Below, piece after piece: positions 14,785-15,846 of a DNA stretch of 15,846 nt. The position numbers were made by a program, and so were the translations under genes. The notes under the pieces were generated by a model. The model saw only the letters and a list, made by a program, of their open reading frames with translations. It did not search any database and was not told the DNA's origin. The first letter of the stretch is position 1; every line of letters starts with the position of its first letter. Source of the DNA: an uncultured Paracoccaceae bacterium (lineage in GTDB: Bacteria; Pseudomonadota; Alphaproteobacteria; Rhodobacterales; Rhodobacteraceae). Where the stretch lies: NCBI GenBank assembly GCA_937916485.1, contig CALFSV010000085.1:1-15846 (forward strand), in the 5' to 3' direction.

Positions 14785-15690
14785 ATGTTGGGTAGTAAGT
14801 TATGGGGTGCTCCGTCGCCTCAAGTTGCTAAAGAGTTTTTTTCCGTGTCCGACAGATTTGGACCTGAGTTCTTTGCCGCGATAGAACCTAAAGAGCTTCT
14901 AGGCCCCACGGCATTGGTAGAGATGATAATAGCAGCGAGAGAAGCCAAGAAGCCGTCATCATTTATTCGGATGGGGGATGGCGAAGGCAATCTTCTGCTT
15001 GACCATGTGGGGCTTGATGCTGGGATGCAGCTCAAGGCCTATTGCGTTGATAGAATTAGTTACATTCACTTTGGAGACAAATATGTGACAGCTCGGGCTG
15101 GGGAAGAATTTTTGAATTTCATTGTAGATGCTGTTGAGTCGGCCGATGTTATAGGAATTGTAGGTGCACAAAGCATTCAATCTGGCTTCACGAAGCCTGA
15201 AGAGGAAAAGGATGTCCGTGGAATTATGGGGCAGCGAGCATCTGCAGCCCTTGCCCTGAAATATAAAAACTTGACCGACATTTGGTTCAATCGTTCACTG
15301 CTTGACCGATACGATGAGATAATTGGCGGCCAAGACATCGTCTTGATTTCGTCTTACCCTCAACTCTCACCAATTCTGGCGAAAGCATTTAAGGCAACTG
15401 TTGACTTAATTGAGGTGCCTACTCAGGCTGTCTTTCATAAACCAAGCGAGCGAGTGGATACAAAGCATTACCCAGATGCAATGAACAGAATAGTGAACCA
15501 AATAGATCCCTTGCCAGGCCAAATTTTTCTTGTTGCAGCGGGACTTCTTGGCAAGATGTATTCTTCTCTTGTCAAGGCCCGCGGAGGAATTGCTATTGAT
15601 ATAGGCAGTGTCCCCGAGATCTGGCTTGGAATACCTGCCCAAGGCTTGTCTGCAGATTACATAGCAAAATGGCGCTTACCGGATAGTTGA
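14785..15690 (+). CDS. GT-D-fold glycosyltransferase-like protein (DUF1792-related)
   Basis: The 301-aa protein shows the features of the GT-D fold family founded on DUF1792 of streptococcal adhesin glycosylation. SFIRMGDGEGNLL (59-71) holds the D-G-E triad (65-67) thought to bind metal and nucleotide sugar. A conserved KHYPDAMNRI stretch is at 227-236. The C-terminal signature FLVAAGLLGKMYSSLVKARGGIAIDIGSVPEIW runs from 248 to 280. There is no signal peptide or membrane segment, so it is probably a cytoplasmic enzyme adding a sugar to a glycan or glycoprotein; donor and acceptor are unknown. The ATG has GGAG 10 nt upstream, which supports the start. Base composition is clearly more AT-rich than the rest of the window, a sign of transfer typical of surface-polysaccharide genes. 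Partner genes would lie beyond the right edge. Confidence 0.78.
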   Translation: MLGSKLWGAPSPQVAKEFFSVSDRFGPEFFAAIEPKELLGPTALVEMIIAAREAKKPSSFIRMGDGEGNLLLDHVGLDAGMQLKAYCVDRISYIHFGDKYVTARAGEEFLNFIVDAVESADVIGIVGAQSIQSGFTKPEEEKDVRGIMGQRASAALALKYKNLTDIWFNRSLLDRYDEIIGGQDIVLISSYPQLSPILAKAFKATVDLIEVPTQAVFHKPSERVDTKHYPDAMNRIVNQIDPLPGQIFLVAAGLLGKMYSSLVKARGGIAIDIGSVPEIWLGIPAQGLSADYIAKWRLPDS

Positions 15691-15846
15691 ATTCTTATTT
15701 CCCCGAAAAGGTACTGGAATTGCTCGCCAATTTCTTCCTCTCGCGGGGCTTCGCCAGGTCTGGCTAACAACCTCCGATGCTTTTTGTCAGCTCAACCGAC
15801 ATTCCCCAAGTTGCCTGCTGTCTGGCGCGAAGATCGCCTGAATCCG
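15691..15846. other. Right window edge, no gene recognised
   Basis: These 156 bp follow the GT-D-like gene. No intrinsic terminator with a T-run is visible. A minus-strand frame of about 44 codons ending within the 3' end of the GT-D gene is open but has no recognisable character or start. The next gene of the accessory region is presumably outside the window. Confidence 0.4.

Noticed and set aside
14498..14884. Open plus-strand frame of 128 codons
   Set aside because: It overlaps the first 100 bp of the well-supported GT-D-like gene in another frame and has no recognisable domain.
1..15846. CRISPR arrays, toxin-antitoxin pairs, retrons, insertion sequences, attachment sites
   Set aside because: I searched for these by eye and found no spaced direct-repeat array, reverse transcriptase, transposase motif or paired terminal inverted repeats. 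Decayed mobile DNA in 13883-14784 cannot be excluded.

Overview
The window looks like chromosomal DNA from an alphaproteobacterium of the Rhodobacterales (Roseobacter group). This is inferred from the high-GC coding style, the protein families (a DMGDH-type oxidoreductase with the GSTWHAAG motif, a zinc-ligand-free HemB, an XRE-cupin regulator next to an acyl-CoA ligase) and an intergenic motif near 13364 that I remember as recurrent in this order. No species can be named from the sequence alone.

Layout. (1) 134-3180, minus strand: a large FAD/folate-type dimethylglycine or sarcosine dehydrogenase-like enzyme followed by a MocA/MobA-like nucleotidyltransferase. Two inverted repeats lie in the leader of the dehydrogenase. 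(2) 3361-5031, minus strand: a SYLF-domain lipoprotein with a good sigma-70-type promoter, and hemB (porphobilinogen synthase). (3) 5155-9203, plus strand: a four-helix membrane protein starting with TTG, then mfd (transcription-repair coupling factor). mfd is convergent with the next unit, with a gap of only 7 bp. (4) 9211-12603, minus strand: a tight three-gene unit of AMP-dependent acyl-CoA ligase, FrnE/DsbA-type thioredoxin-fold protein and Bcr/CflA-type MFS exporter. The reading frames overlap by 14 nt and 1 nt, so co-translation is likely. A divergently transcribed XRE-cupin regulator (12658-13293) is the obvious candidate controller. (5) 13294-13450: a convergent intergenic stretch with the Rhodobacterales-like motif and a 15-bp bulged hairpin that is probably a terminator. 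(6) About 13450 to the end: a small lipoprotein with an 11-residue repeat, a weak 81-aa frame, about 900 bp without a convincing gene, and a 301-aa GT-D-fold glycosyltransferase-like protein in visibly more AT-rich sequence. This end looks like the edge of an accessory, probably horizontally acquired, surface-polysaccharide or glycosylation region.

How the genes work together. The left two thirds is mostly housekeeping: C1/methylamine metabolism, heme synthesis and DNA repair. The ligase-FrnE-MFS unit with its divergent regulator is the most coherent uncharacterised functional module. The GT-D protein is the most interesting accessory gene, but its locus continues beyond the window. I did not find a clear novel defence, CRISPR, retron or toxin-antitoxin system.
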